A stretch of DNA of 64,000 nt, taken from positions 480,321,925-480,385,924 of the forward strand of contig CM041776.1 of the NCBI GenBank assembly GCA_023374045.1. The letters run 5' to 3'. Made by a program: the position numbers and the translations under genes. The number at the start of each line of letters is the position of its first letter. Positions within the stretch are counted from its first letter, which is position 1. This stretch comes from Limonium bicolor. Its lineage: Eukaryota; Streptophyta; Magnoliopsida; Caryophyllales; Plumbaginaceae. Shown here in pieces: positions 44,901 to 56,053 of the stretch. The notes beneath the pieces were generated by a model. The model was not told the origin of the DNA. It ran no database searches and saw only the letters and a program-made list of their open reading frames with translations.

Positions 44901-47844
44901 AACTTATTAATTACCTAACCAAATTATAGATTTACATTATGGTCTTTGACAAATAATACTATACATGTATTTTAATATGGTTATATATAAACCTTGGAAA
45001 TTCAAAGGTAACTCTTAAGCCTAATACATAACTATAATTTAATACCACCTCATATAATATTCTTCTATTAGTATTATGTAGAGGTTGAGTTTAACTTATT
45101 AATTCCTTCGTATTATATTTCCTATAAGGTATCTAATTTTATTTATGTTTAATGTGTATATATTTATATATACTAGGATTTGTTCAAAACATTATTTATG
45201 TAATTTTATTGTATTTAATTATGTTTAATAACTTTTAGGCATAACTACAACCGATATACGGTTTATAAAACAAAGTGTTTCCCTTTATTTATTTAATATA
45301 TATAAGTATACCCGTATTAGAATTTAGCTAAGACATCCCCTATGTAACTTATTATATTTAAACTATCTTGTTACTACAACCTTTAACTGTATTCCAAGTA
45401 TGTTTCATAAAGTATTTCTTTCGCTATATCTTAGGATTCTAGCTCCTATAATACTTAGTTATTATAAGTATTAATTTATTAGTTCCTTGCCTTACTCTAA
45501 GTTACTACTTTAACCCCTTTTTATATATGCGTAAAAATATATATATTTATTCCTTAGTTTAATTAAAAATATTAACTCCCATATAGTATAGTAAATAAAA
45601 CGTAAAAATAATTAAATTCCTTGATTTACATAAGTTACTACTTAAATAAGTATATATACATATATGTAAATAATTCCACTTCTCTTAAAAGCTAATACCA
45701 AAACATTTATAAACTTACTGTTATAAAATGTTAATTTAGTGTTCCATATTTTCCCAGCTTAAAAAGTTTATTAACAAACCATACTTTAATTTTTGGTTAC
45801 ATTAAAAACCATATATTATAAGTTATTCTTATGAAAAACTCATAAACACAATTTGTAAAACCTTTTACCATTGCCCAAAAATTTCCAAATTTAATATACA
45901 GTAACTATAACATTTTAGACATATTATAAAATTTTTATTTCATAAAAATATCTTTTTAAGTTAGCCAAATAATTCCAGAAAACCCGTAACTTGCAAAATT
46001 CATAACTTACGTTTAAAAACTCCAAAACCATATTAATTTACATCAAAATAAACTAGATGAAATAAGGAATCTATGGTTAAATTTCAAGTCAAAACACTTT
46101 CGGGAAGGTATTTAAATTAATTCAACAAGTTAGGGTTATTTACTGAAATCTATAGAAACTTAAATAAACTAAATCTGAAACGTTTTAATCTCGGCCGTCC
46201 AAATCTTTTAAAGCGAGATCGACGGCCCCTGAACGCTGTGTTCTTCAGCGAAACCAAACTCAAACCCGGGTACTAAATCTCCATTATCTCCTAATCTACA
46301 GAACGAAATCGAGTGATTCTTGTTTCTATAGTTTCGAAATCAAATTTCGGTTCTATTGATGCCAATTTCCCCAATTATAATGCAGTATTCAGTGGATTTC
46401 GAATTCAGTTTGAAGTTAGGGTTCATATCGGGTACAAGATTCAATTCGAAAACAAATCTAACAAATTCTCCTAATCTAACACGTAATTGACTAAATTGAG
46501 ACATGGGTTAGACCGGTAACTTGATTTCGAATGACAATAACGGAGCAATTGATCGGAAGCTTACCGGAGTTGTGCGATTTGAGTGAAATCGAATTCGAAA
46601 ATCTGGAAAAATTCGAACTTTGAGCAGTTCACGAGGCCAACTTTGAGGATCTATAACTTGCAGTACGGATCGAGTTAGGATATGTATAAGGGCTTAATCT
46701 AAAGAAGCAACTTACCTCTACATATTGATAACAAGAACTAATCCTAACTCGCATCACACAGAAAGAAAATGAAGCTAGAAGTTGCGAGTTTACCTTGCGT
46801 TTTCTGGGAAGAAAACTGTGATTTTATGTGATGGTGAAACCGAGATTTAGACACCTTTTCCTTCCAATCGGTTGAGAATTGGCTTAGGCCATAAACATGA
46901 AAGTTTTAGAGGAATTAGAGCTCTTCAAAACTAGCTAAAGAACATGAAATTTGGATGAGAAACGAAGAAGTTATGGCTAGTCGAAGTTACCTGTTTCGAA
47001 GGGAAAAACTGGAATTGCAGTTTCGGTTTTTGCAGGGTGGCTACTTTGACTCGATTTTCTGGTTGATTCAGAACGAGTTAGGGTTTGTGTGTGTTATGGT
47101 TGTTTAGAGGAAATGTAGGAGAAGACAACAAAGAAGACGGCACTCAAAAATTCCAAAGGATAAGAAAGTTTTGAAGGTCACAAGATAGGGCAACAAACTG
47201 ATTTCTGTTGGCGAAAAACAAGGAGAAAATCGACTAAGTGTTGGGCGGCCTGTGATTGACTGACACGTGGCAGATCTCAAAGTTTTGACTCTAAACTTCA
47301 ATCTAGCATAACTTTGGCTAGGATGATCCGTTTTTGACGTTCTTTTTATTGATCTTCATGGTTTTCCATAACCTATTTATTGGTATAGGTTTCATGTGAT
47401 AGTTTGACCATTCTCAAAAAGTCAACCCTAGCAAGGCTTAATAAGCTTTAAGGTTTCTATAATTTATTTTGACTTTTATGTTTCAAAACAATGTTCCAAC
47501 TCTTTATAAAATCTTTATAATATACTTGGAGTGTTTAGAAATTTTCCCAAGATTTATTGACTTATAAATCTTATTATTAAATTCATAATACTATATAATA
47601 ATATTAATAATTAAATATTTAATTGTATTCTTTAGAGTTAAATAGGAGGAATCCCCTAAAATAATTTCCATAATTCCATATAATATTAATACTCATAACT
47701 CCATACAATAATTTAATATTCATAATTCCTTATACTAATTTAATATTCATAATTCCATATAATAATTTAATACTTAATAGTATTATTAAAGGTTTAATAA
47801 CAGAAATCCCCTAAATTAATTTAAATTAATTTAGGGGTATTTCA
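41991..47844 (-). repeat. Solo LTR (5854 bp) inserted in reverse in the LARD 3' LTR
   Basis: On the plus strand it begins TGTAACGCCCC and ends GGGGTATTTCA. On the minus strand this is TGAAATACCCC...GGGGCGTTACA, the same terminal type as the host LTR but a different family inside. AAAGA flanks both sides (41986-41990, 47845-47849). It holds a ~44-bp tandem repeat (42705-42971) and a 47-bp block also found at 62524-62570. The section about 43450-46200 is very AT-rich with no recognisable content. No primer site, polypurine tract or coding interior is seen, so I call it a solo LTR, unusually long. Confidence 0.8.
42705..42971. repeat. ~44-bp tandem repeat, six copies
   Basis: Units start ACGTCC at 42705, 42749, 42793, 42836, 42881 and 42927 and contain GGGGATATACAGCCCCTCACTGT. 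GGGGAT and GCCCC within each unit can pair. Periods are 43-46 bases. Confidence 0.85.
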
Positions 47845-50469
47845 AAAGAAATATAATGCCTTTTGAAGGATTGAATGTGAACTTGTGGAAAAGACCTTAA
47901 GAAGTGTTTGTAGAGGAGATGATGATGATGATGCATAGTAATGCTTAGGAGTGGTTATCATGGTTGTGAAGAAACATTTGTTGGTTAGTTGATATTGTAG
48001 GCATAATTTACCACATAGAAATCCTAAGGAACAATGTTACAAGTGTAAGGAATTAAGTTCTAAGTGTTAAGGACTTAGTAAGAAATTGAGTAAATGTTTA
48101 AGGAGTTTGTTGGATGATTTAAGAGGCTATTAATGTGCCAAAAGGATGTTAAAACATGTGGGGAAACATGTGGAATAATTAGAAAAGATTGGGGTGAATT
48201 TGGAGTTCAAAATGAGTAGAAAAGCACTTTGAAAAATGGGTTCTGCTGTGGACCGCCCCAAGGGACCACCCCTGTGGGGAGGTCCAGTTGAATTCTGTAG
48301 GGCGAGAAGCTTCTGTTGTGGACCGCCCATGGGGACCTCCCTAGGGTAGGGGCGGTCCAATCTATAAAATAAAAATTAAAAAAAATTAAGAATGATAAGA
48401 GGCTTTAGTAAACCCTAGTGAGTGTAATGAGGATAAACAAAGTTTAAATGTAAAATCATGTCATATAATGATGTAAAATACTTAGTTAATAGGAAATCAT
48501 AATGTGAAGTTAAGAACTAAAAGTTTAATGTAAATGACAACTTTAGAAACCTTGGATCTCAAGTGCTACTCAATAAGAAACCTTGAAATAAGGTGAGTAA
48601 TAAGTGAGAAGTTAATAGAATGTAGGAAACGACAAGAGGACGTCGTACGTTATGACAAGTAGTCGAAGTTAATACATAAATTGACCGTTCCGACTGAATT
48701 AATTATAGGAACGAAAACTAGTCGAGTTGGCAGCCGGGACTTAGAGGTCGCCATGTAAGGCTAGCCATCCTCAAGGTGACAGATATGGTTTTCTTGCAAC
48801 ACGTGTTCTACCGGATTACACCGGCTTGTGTGCCAACCTATTTTTCTGTGTGTTTGCCACATTGCAAGATATAACATGAAATGAGTTTACAGTAATTCAT
48901 TATGTGGTGTATTTAGTTCCGATACCATTTAACCTCTAAAGTGTCAAACCATAGCTAACCGACTCTAGGATCACATACGAGATTGGTATTCGGATTTAAC
49001 GACCCGACCTACGGGAACGTTCTAACTACGGCTATCTGTGTGTTAGGTGTGTGTTGTTGTTGTGTGTATGTGTGCTTACTTCTCTTGTGTATGTCGTTGT
49101 GTAACGACGGTTGTTTGATCATGTAAGTGGTATGGTGACTTACCTCCCATGTGAGTCTAACCAAGTGTGTGACACCATATGGTGTCGTGATGTGATAGGT
49201 TCCATAAGGGAACCTCTAACTAATATATATTATGGGGGGTGAGGAATCCGGGAGTCCCGGTCACGCGTGTATGTACGGGAGTTGATATCTATATTTGATT
49301 CAACTCTCTCCCTTGTACGATTGTTTTCATTCCTGGATTTCAATCTCCCACGAGCCAATAGTTGGCTCTCCTATCTTGATTATTATTCAGGATTAGGGGG
49401 ATATGTGTATGGTGTGATCGGGTCTATATTAAGACCGACACATCTAAGTAATGTTAATGTGTATGTTGTGATCGGGTGTATATTAAGACCGACACATCTA
49501 AGTAAAGTAACTGTGTACGGTGTGTTCGAAACTATATTATAACCGACACATCCTATGTAAAGTCTACGTTCTCTATGAAGAACAGTAAGTTATTATGTAA
49601 CGAGCTCAACATGGGAATGGAATTATTCTTTAGGCTCTATTAAGATGTCTAACTCTCATTTCGGTACGAGTCCTAATGTGACTCTTCCCGAGTTATGTTA
49701 TGTGTATGTTAATGTGTGATGTGTGTTGTTATGTTTGTGTATGTTGATTACCGAAAATCAACCCCATGTTCATAAAAGAAGTAATTAAGTATAACCCAAT
49801 TAAATGGGTAAGTGTCGTCTAGTCGGGAATTAACTCCACTAAGGTAGAAACCCTCAATGGTAAAGGAACACAATAATGTGATCTAACAAGTGTTGATGTG
49901 CTAACTAAATTGTTTGCATCCTATTGATTGGATATGTGTTAAATACACGTATGTTATGTGTTTATATTTTCATACATGACTTAAATATAATCAACCACAT
50001 GCTTAGACGACAATTAGTTGTGCGTGGCCCGGTAGTATGCGGGCTGCACGATTACCATACCAGCAAAGGTGCTGAGCCCCTTTGGGGCCACCCTTTTCCC
50101 TTTCAGGTATAATGGAGCTGGCAGCCGTTCAAGAGTAGGACGGGGTAGTTGTTTGTGCATGGGTAGTTATTTTATTACTTATGTATTGAAGGTGTAGTAT
50201 GACCGAAACTGCTATCGGCATTAGTTTGTAAATACTCGGTACAGTTGGAATGTAAATGTATATTGATTTTTGGAAATGGAACGGGATTGTATTGTGTAGG
50301 TGCTCGGGAATCTGGTCCATCAGACCGATACAATGTGTAAGTATTAGCCTTGTTAGCCACGTGGGTGGTTAACGACATGTAACACCATTGGATTAAGTAA
50401 ATGTAGAGTTGTATTTTCCGCTGCAAATTGTTGTTAAGTATGATGTGGTAGTTGGGGTGTTACAACTCC

Positions 50470-50527
50470 AGCTATAATCCAATGTATATATAGAAACTAA
50501 TCAAAACATTGTCGTTTAGTTATGTTA
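50470..50527 (+). repeat. Copia A 3' LTR, second piece
   Basis: AGCTATAATCC...TCGTTTAGTTATGTTA matches about 10208-10265 of the 5' LTR. The last six bases differ, so the junction with the next insertion is slightly uncertain. Confidence 0.75.
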
Positions 50528-52791
50528 TGTAACACCCTGGATTTTGCCTTAAAACATAGATTATTAAATTACAAAACCAACGGTGAAAACGGCTTCGAAA
50601 AGGGACCCCAAACGAGGTCTAAAAGTGCAAAACAACTTGGTCCGAGCTTGTGTCCGGACATGGGAAGTTCGGACACAAGTCGAGAGTTGGAAAGTCTGAG
50701 AACCAGAGGCGTCCGAACTTGTGTCCGGACTTCAAAGTTTGGACACAGGTCGAGTTTCAAAGTCCGAGAATTCTTACGCGGCGTGTCCGAACATTGGTCC
50801 GAGCTTACAAGTTCGGACATAGGTCGAGACTTGCAAGTCGGCCTCGTCCTCGCATGCTGTCCGAACTTCAATGTTCGGACAGAAGTTCGGACACACCAAA
50901 ACAGAGGAAACACCTTAACTCTCGGGGCCTGTCCGAACATGGATGTCCGGACGGACGTTCGGACAGGTCCTGATATGCATCTTCACAAGTGAAAACAGTA
51001 CCAAACCATCACCAAAATAAACATAACAACTTAGCAACCAAAGAAGAATCATTACCATGACTTAGTACCTTAAATAACCATAAGAAAACCATCGAAAGAT
51101 CTCTTATACAGAAAGTGATTCTCCAACAAAACACTTCAACTGAATAGCAGCAGAACAGCAAAATCCAAAAGGCGTTACCGCCACACTCTAGCAAAGAGTG
51201 CTCAGGCTTTAAACTACAATTCAAATGCCAAAACGTTCCCAAAACTTGTAAAGCATAGCAATTCCAAAACATAACTCAACTCGAAATAATGCGTAGAAAT
51301 TATCCAGTCATCCTAAGCTATGTGATAGCGTGTCCCATTCCCCAATTCAGCCATGAGTACCTGCGACCATAAAACAACAATAGAAAACGCGAAGGGGTCG
51401 CGCAAATCAGAAAAACTGAGTAAACATTGCCTCAACTTGTAAAATGCATTTTGAAACTCATTTTACATTTGCAAAACCTTAACTCACACCACAACGACTA
51501 CCAAATTCACTAACACCAAACCACCATTAGTAAAACATTTCGGGGGAGAACTTTCCAAGAATCAAATCAATGGCTTACACGGACGACCCCCAAATCGGGT
51601 CGCAATAATAAGAATCCCACCTCACTCTACGTCCTTAAGTGTGCACACCCCCCAGAAGGTAACTTATGACCCAAAGGAGTAGATCATTAGAGCTTAACTG
51701 CAAGTAATGTCTGTAGGCAAAATAATAAGAATATCCATGGGGTACATAGTACCAATAGTTACACGGAGCGCCAATAAGGCACCAACAATATACATGGAGT
51801 ACCAAGAGGTACCAACAATCCAATAACCAATTCAAAGAAAGTCTCCCAAAACGTTTAATCAAACCCTTTCGCAAAACACCTCACCAGAATACACAGGGGA
51901 AAATAATTCCCAAACTTTCACAATATCAAAACCATAGTAAATCCAACCATCGGTAATCACGAAACACAGAGGTAAAGAATGTTGAGCACAACATTTACCT
52001 GGATACGCTCACCGCCACAGAATCACTCAGCAAGATCAGCAGTAGCGTTCGTCAGGGAATTCGGTGTCTAGAATTGTAGGCAGAAACACAATCAGGAACT
52101 ACTCAAATACCAAAGAATTAACTATCTAACCTTACCAGTGGATTCCCCTTACCCTTCTACCAGAACCGGCACCAGAGAAGCGGCCTAACAGCGACGGGGA
52201 AAACAAGAACGTGAATTTAAGAGGGGTTGGAAGCTTGAAGAAAGAGAGGAGCGTAGAGACGGCGTAATGAAGATGAAAAGATCGTGATAAAGATCGTGAA
52301 GTTAAATAGGGAATAAATAACATAATAAAGTAGAAATAAATTAATATATACATTTGATTTAAAAGGAGAGAGAATTGAGAAGTAGTTAGTAAAATAATTA
52401 CCACACTAATATTAATCTGAAAACTGAGTAATCAAATAATGCTAGAAATCATGGAAGGATCTAGATTCAAGATTAGAGAGATAAATAAATATTATTTGGT
52501 TAAAGTAAAAATAGAAGAAGGACTAACTAATCGTTAGTAAAGAATGAGAAGAATTATCTAAATAAATAGATAAAAGAATAAATACATAGTAGCTGAATAA
52601 ATAAGTTAGGAAGAGGAAAATATTTTAGAAAGTAGTAAAATCAAATTTGTATTTTTAAACACAATAAAGTTGTTTGAGACAAACGTAAATATATATATGT
52701 GTATCGCTTCTCTGGGCCCTTAATAATTCTGTTAATAACATTCCCGATCATATGCTAATTTAATTCTATGCCAAAATTCACGGGTATTTCA
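50528..52791 (-). repeat. Solo LTR (2264 bp) in reverse inside the copia A 3' LTR
   Basis: Plus-strand ends are TGTAACACCC and GGGTATTTCA, the reverse of the TGAAATACCC...GGGTGTTACA type. No target duplication is seen: the flanks read TGTTA and ACTGT, and the interrupted copia A LTR has no extra bases. GC-rich TCCGGAC and GTTCGGAC modules fill 50640-50970. The two overlapping open frames there (one per strand) arise from these symmetric repeats. No other content. Confidence 0.7.
50640..50970. repeat. Array of TCCGAAC/GTTCGGAC and GTCCGGAC inverted modules
   Basis: At least five spaced pairs, such as GTCCGAACTT with AAGTTCGGAC and TGTCCGGAC with GTCCGGACA, alternating with GTCGAGA(G/C)TT and AAAGTC spacers. 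Both strands read alike, which keeps frames open on both. Confidence 0.8.
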
Positions 52792-52914
52792 ACTGTACAC
52801 CCCTAGCAGTATAAATTCATTTTTTCCCTGTATAGAAAGTTGGCTAAGATAAATGAATAACAGTTCTCAAATTTAGAGCCTCGATCATTCTCTGTTGAAT
52901 ACATTAATTGTGTA
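52792..52914 (+). repeat. Copia A 3' LTR, third piece, and target duplication
   Basis: ACTGTACACCCCTAGCAG...TTGTGTA matches 10267-10390. CTCGA (52915-52919) follows and repeats the left target site. Confidence 0.85.
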
Positions 52915-52919
52915 CTCGA

Positions 52920-53229
52920 AAAGCTTCGATTAGTATTATAGTAGACATGAGACATTTCAAATGAAAATATATAGTCCTAAAGAAAAGATAATTGTCAAAC
53001 AAGAAAGACTTGCATAAGTATTAACAATGACAAGTGGAATGAGATGGATAACAATATGATAACTAATTTTCATCTAGCATTAGCTAAATAGTTGGCCAAA
53101 TGTAGGGGAAAACTATGACCAACAATAAACGGATTTAGGATACACTTAGAAAATTGTAGTCCTTAGATAATTTCATGCATAAGACTTTTTCAAAGGGAAG
53201 ATTTTAAATCTTTTAGATGATTTATTCAT
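52920..53229. other. AT-rich flank of copia A
   Basis: No feature recognised. It may be part of the older retroelement relic that becomes recognisable just downstream. Confidence 0.4.
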
Positions 53230-53640
53230 ATTCAATGACTAACTGTTTTAATGACCTCATCTAGATCAAAGAATGTGCTAAGATTCTTTCTCACAAGTCT
53301 ATCTTACTCGTCAATCTAACAAATAATATTGAAGTCTTTGACTTTGGTGATATCACTATAATACTTGAAGAACACATTTGGCACAAAACGAATAAAGGAA
53401 AAAAATTGAATGCCTAAAAAAGGTAAAAAGCTTGATGATAACAAAATTAAAAGGAATATGACTTGAGTGGGAGGCAAAATCAAAGTATGTCAACTTTTGA
53501 ATGTATGGATAATGAGAAGTGTCATTACAATGGCAAGAATGAGCACTACCAATGAGATTGTTGATTAAATTAAGAAGCCCGTGAAAATTTATTAAGACAT
53601 AAAGATATGTAGAAGATGGTGATGAATTTTTGCACGAGGT
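53230..53640 (+). pseudogene. Ancient copia gag relic with degenerate zinc knuckle
   Basis: One frame reads SILLVNLTNNIEVFDFGDI then ILEEHIWHKTNKG (about 53300-53400), matching the copia Gag segment around LPxxY and the E-x-RRK motif in spacing. At about 53518-53565 the translation is K-C-H-Y-N-G-K-N-E-H-Y-Q-stop-D-C, a CCHC knuckle whose second Cys is Asn and which carries a stop. The relic predates copia A, which inserted upstream of it. Confidence 0.5.
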
Positions 53641-53689
53641 ATGAAGATGACAAAATAAATTATTAAAGCTTCATTTTGTAAAGGTTGTT

Positions 53690-54269
53690 TTACCACTTTT
53701 CTCTCAATGACATAAGTTTTCCAACTGTTCTGGCTGTCCCTTTGTCCGTTCGGTGAGTGATATTTTACCTAAGGTTTTTATGTTCTCATCTTCTCAGCTT
53801 CTCCTCCTGCTCTTCTCTGAGCTCCTCCTCCCCCTAATTTTTGTTCGACCATTGGAGGACATTTGTTGCTCCTCTTCTCCCCTTTTTTAGAGCTTCATTC
53901 AAGGGCTTCTTTATTTGGTAAGGCCCTCTTCAAAGACGGTGATTTCATTCCGCTCCATGATTTCTAGGGTTTATACCCATTGTATTGTTGATTTGGAGTC
54001 TAATTAAGCGTTAGGAGGATTGTTACGTACTGATTCTTTTCTGCTTCAACTAGCTCATCTTCCAGGTTGATGCTCCGTCTCTGTTGTTCATTCTCCCGAT
54101 TTGGTCGAATATTGACCTTCATTATGGTACCCACTCCCTCTGGATTCCTGATCTTTTGGTGCTATTAGGCTTCATGGCATTCTAGTTGATGCTTGAATCT
54201 CAATTGGGTTTGGAGTTTACTTAAGATTTGGTCGGATAGTGACCTCCATCTTATTTTGTGTATTGGCTA
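53690..54269 (+). other. CT-rich, leader-like sequence with a TAGGGTTTAT motif
   Basis: CTTCTCCTCCTGCTCTTCTC and similar runs (about 53795-53880) and TAGGGTTTATACCC (about 53966) resemble the leader and telo-box region of plant housekeeping genes, and ATTTGGTAAGG (about 53914) resembles a splice donor. No reading frame follows. It may be the 5' end of a gene whose remainder is lost, or a captured fragment. I can support no gene. Confidence 0.3.
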
Positions 54270-54620
54270 TGCACGAACTGGATATTTATTTGTTGCCTGA
54301 GATTTGTCGTAGCTTCTGTTGTTATCATTGTAATTGATTTGCCTAATTGAACGTAGCCTTTGCCATCTGAACTAGATTTGCATTTGTTACCTGAGATTTG
54401 AGTACATTTTGATGCTATTACTAGAATTGATTTTCCTTACCGAACTAAGGCCATAAGAACTGGAATTGTATTTGTTATTTGAGCAACTTATGATGCTATT
54501 AGTGGAATTGTTTTCCCTTACTGAACGAAGCCTCTGCCATCTAAACTAGAATTGTATTTGGCACCTGAAATTTGAGTAGCTTCTGATGCTATTACTGTAA
54601 TTGATTTGCCTTGTCCATAC
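54270..54620 (+). repeat. Degenerate ~90-bp tandem repeat, about 3.5 copies
   Basis: Landmarks recur every 88-97 bases: CCTGAGATTTG (near 54296, 54390, degenerate 54478, 54571) and AATTGATTTGCCT or variants (near 54331, 54428, 54516, 54600), with TGATGCTATTA between. Copies are diverged. Confidence 0.7.
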
Positions 54621-54960
54621 ATTTTGGTGTTTCTCAGAACTAAATAAGCCATGTTGATATATTGAAAAATTCCCATCGATTGTGAATTACGGTTAGAAAA
54701 CCTATGTTATGTGAGTCTGAAAGTCACAAATTAGAACAGCCGCCAACATTTTAGGATTATCCTCCGTGATATTTGCCTAGTTAAGAATGATAAGATAAGA
54801 ACATATTACATAACGGGAGGGTATTCCTACTATGGTAGTTGAGGTAGCTTTTATTTGTGATGCGCATGTACTTCATCATACTTTTTTTTCTACCGTAGTT
54901 CACTCACCGATGACAACGACAAAGATGCTTTGAGTTGAATAGTCCCGAAAATAAACGCAT

Positions 54961-55183
54961 AGCAATTAGGGATGGCAATGTTTACCCAACCCGGTAACCC
55001 GACCCAAACCCAACCCGTAAATAGCGGGTATGGGTTAAGATTATTGACCTATTTAATTTTTGGGTCGGGTATGGGTTACCTATTAAATATATGGGTTGGG
55101 CATGGGTTAAGGGTTCTAACCCGAATTCAACCCAACCCGTTTACTTAATTTAAATAAAATAAATAAATAATTATGTATGTATT
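54961..55183. mobile_element. MITE-like (hAT-type) fragment with ACCCGACCC motifs
   Basis: AGGGATGGCAA (54968-54978) followed by alternating ACCCAACCCG and GGGTATGGGTT runs is the usual look of non-autonomous hAT-type elements in plants. Its right end is not found before an LTR begins at 55184, so it is incomplete or decayed. Confidence 0.4.
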
Positions 55184-56053
55184 TGTAACACCCCGTCTTA
55201 AGCCAATCGTGGTTATCGCATCTTAACAACATAAATATAACGTCGCAGCGGAATAAAACCAACGCCAGGACCTTGCTACGGTCTGAACAATAGAATATAC
55301 CGAACTTAGACATTTACAACCGCTAATCCAAAATATACATACCAACCAAAATATTCACCAACCGAGTTTATAGTATCTCAAGTAACAACATATCTTTCAT
55401 AAGTCTTAATATCAACAGACGGGCGGACAGGCGCAACCCGTACTCAAAATAAAACCCGACCTAAGTCTAACAGCCCCTACTCTCAAGGTGAGTCTTCATG
55501 GGACGCTTACCTGAAAATATAAACAACAGCCCCCAAGGGGTCAGCAAATTTGCTGGTACGATTCTCATGGCCCCCAAGCTAACAGGGCTACAACGACTAA
55601 TTGTCGATAGCATGGAGATTGATTAGATACACAATCATAATATGAAGTGCAATAAAACAACAATCCATAAATGAACAAGCATAGTGCACACACAATGAAC
55701 GATTTAAAAGCGTTCTCTTAATGGGTGAGTTAATCAGTTAACTCCTCAAGTTGCAATTCTACTTAACCTCAGTCCTTCTTAACTTACCTCAAGCTTAATC
55801 CTTATCTCAGTCTTAGAATACAAACCGTTCTTTAAATAGAAATGGTTGTATCTTATCTCAATGTTTATTTTTGTCGGGTCAAAAGCAACCCTAGCCAATG
55901 AGCTATTAACTCCATTGGTTGAATAAACAACTTATCTTAAAATTAGGATTTAGGTGATCCTACCGCACCATCTTAACTGCCTCCTACCTTGGACTGGAAA
56001 TCCAATGTAGCTGAGCCGACATTCGACCCTAGGCAACAAGTCCGAAGACAAGT
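55184..56053 (-). repeat. LTR fragment in reverse orientation, interrupted
   Basis: The plus strand starts TGTAACACCCCG, with CGCAGCGGAATAAAA 57-72 bases inside (55243-55257), as in the LTR at 41991. GGTACGATTCTC (about 55554) is also shared with that LTR (about 42299). At 56054 another LTR begins; the remainder of this one would lie beyond the window. Confidence 0.65.

Larger units (their letters stand above)
28809..50464 (+). mobile_element. LARD-type non-coding LTR retrotransposon, complete, with two nested solo LTRs
   Basis: The 5' LTR (28809-33325, 4517 bp) is followed by a primer-binding site (33331-33343). A non-coding interior ends in a polypurine tract (40074-40090), then the 3' LTR (40091-50464, about 4.5 kb once the 5854-bp nested LTR and one AAAGA copy are removed). 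ACTCC flanks both ends (28804-28808, 50465-50469), and copia A LTR sequence continues exactly across. The interior is about 5.0 kb without the nested solo LTR at 35294-37071. No gag or pol motif was seen in any frame of LTR or interior. Long LTRs with a conserved non-coding interior fit the LARD class, which uses proteins of a partner element, probably gypsy-type. Confidence 0.9.
40091..50464 (+). repeat. LARD 3' LTR, interrupted at 41991-47844
   Basis: It matches the 5' LTR on both sides of the insertion: GTAAACAAAAGA before and AATATAATGCCTTTTGAAGG after correspond to 30692-30730. A 23-base region covering TATTTTCCGCTGCAA lies near its end (50411-50425). It ends GGGGTGTTACA at 50464, followed by ACTCC. 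Confidence 0.9.
10160..52914 (+). mobile_element. Copia A: Ty1/copia retrotransposon expanded by nested insertions
   Basis: The element is bounded by the 5-bp duplication CTCGA (10155-10159 and 52915-52919). The 5' LTR is 10160-10390. The 3' LTR is in three pieces (28761-28808, 50470-50527, 52792-52914), which sum to 229 bases against 231 for the 5' LTR. The LTRs begin TA and end TA, a non-canonical pair. The order gag, protease remnant, integrase, reverse transcriptase, RNase H is the Ty1/copia order. Without insertions the element would be about 4.7 kb. Every coding block carries stops or shifts, so it is not autonomous. The short LTR suggests an Ale-like lineage, which is inference only. 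Confidence 0.85.

Noticed and set aside
43450..46200. Long AT-rich tract considered as a possible organelle or satellite insertion
   Set aside because: It has no repeat period or gene content and lies within a solo LTR bounded by a clean AAAGA duplication.
50522..50992. 156-codon plus frame and 123-codon overlapping minus frame
   Set aside because: Both result from the symmetric TCCGGAC array inside a solo LTR.
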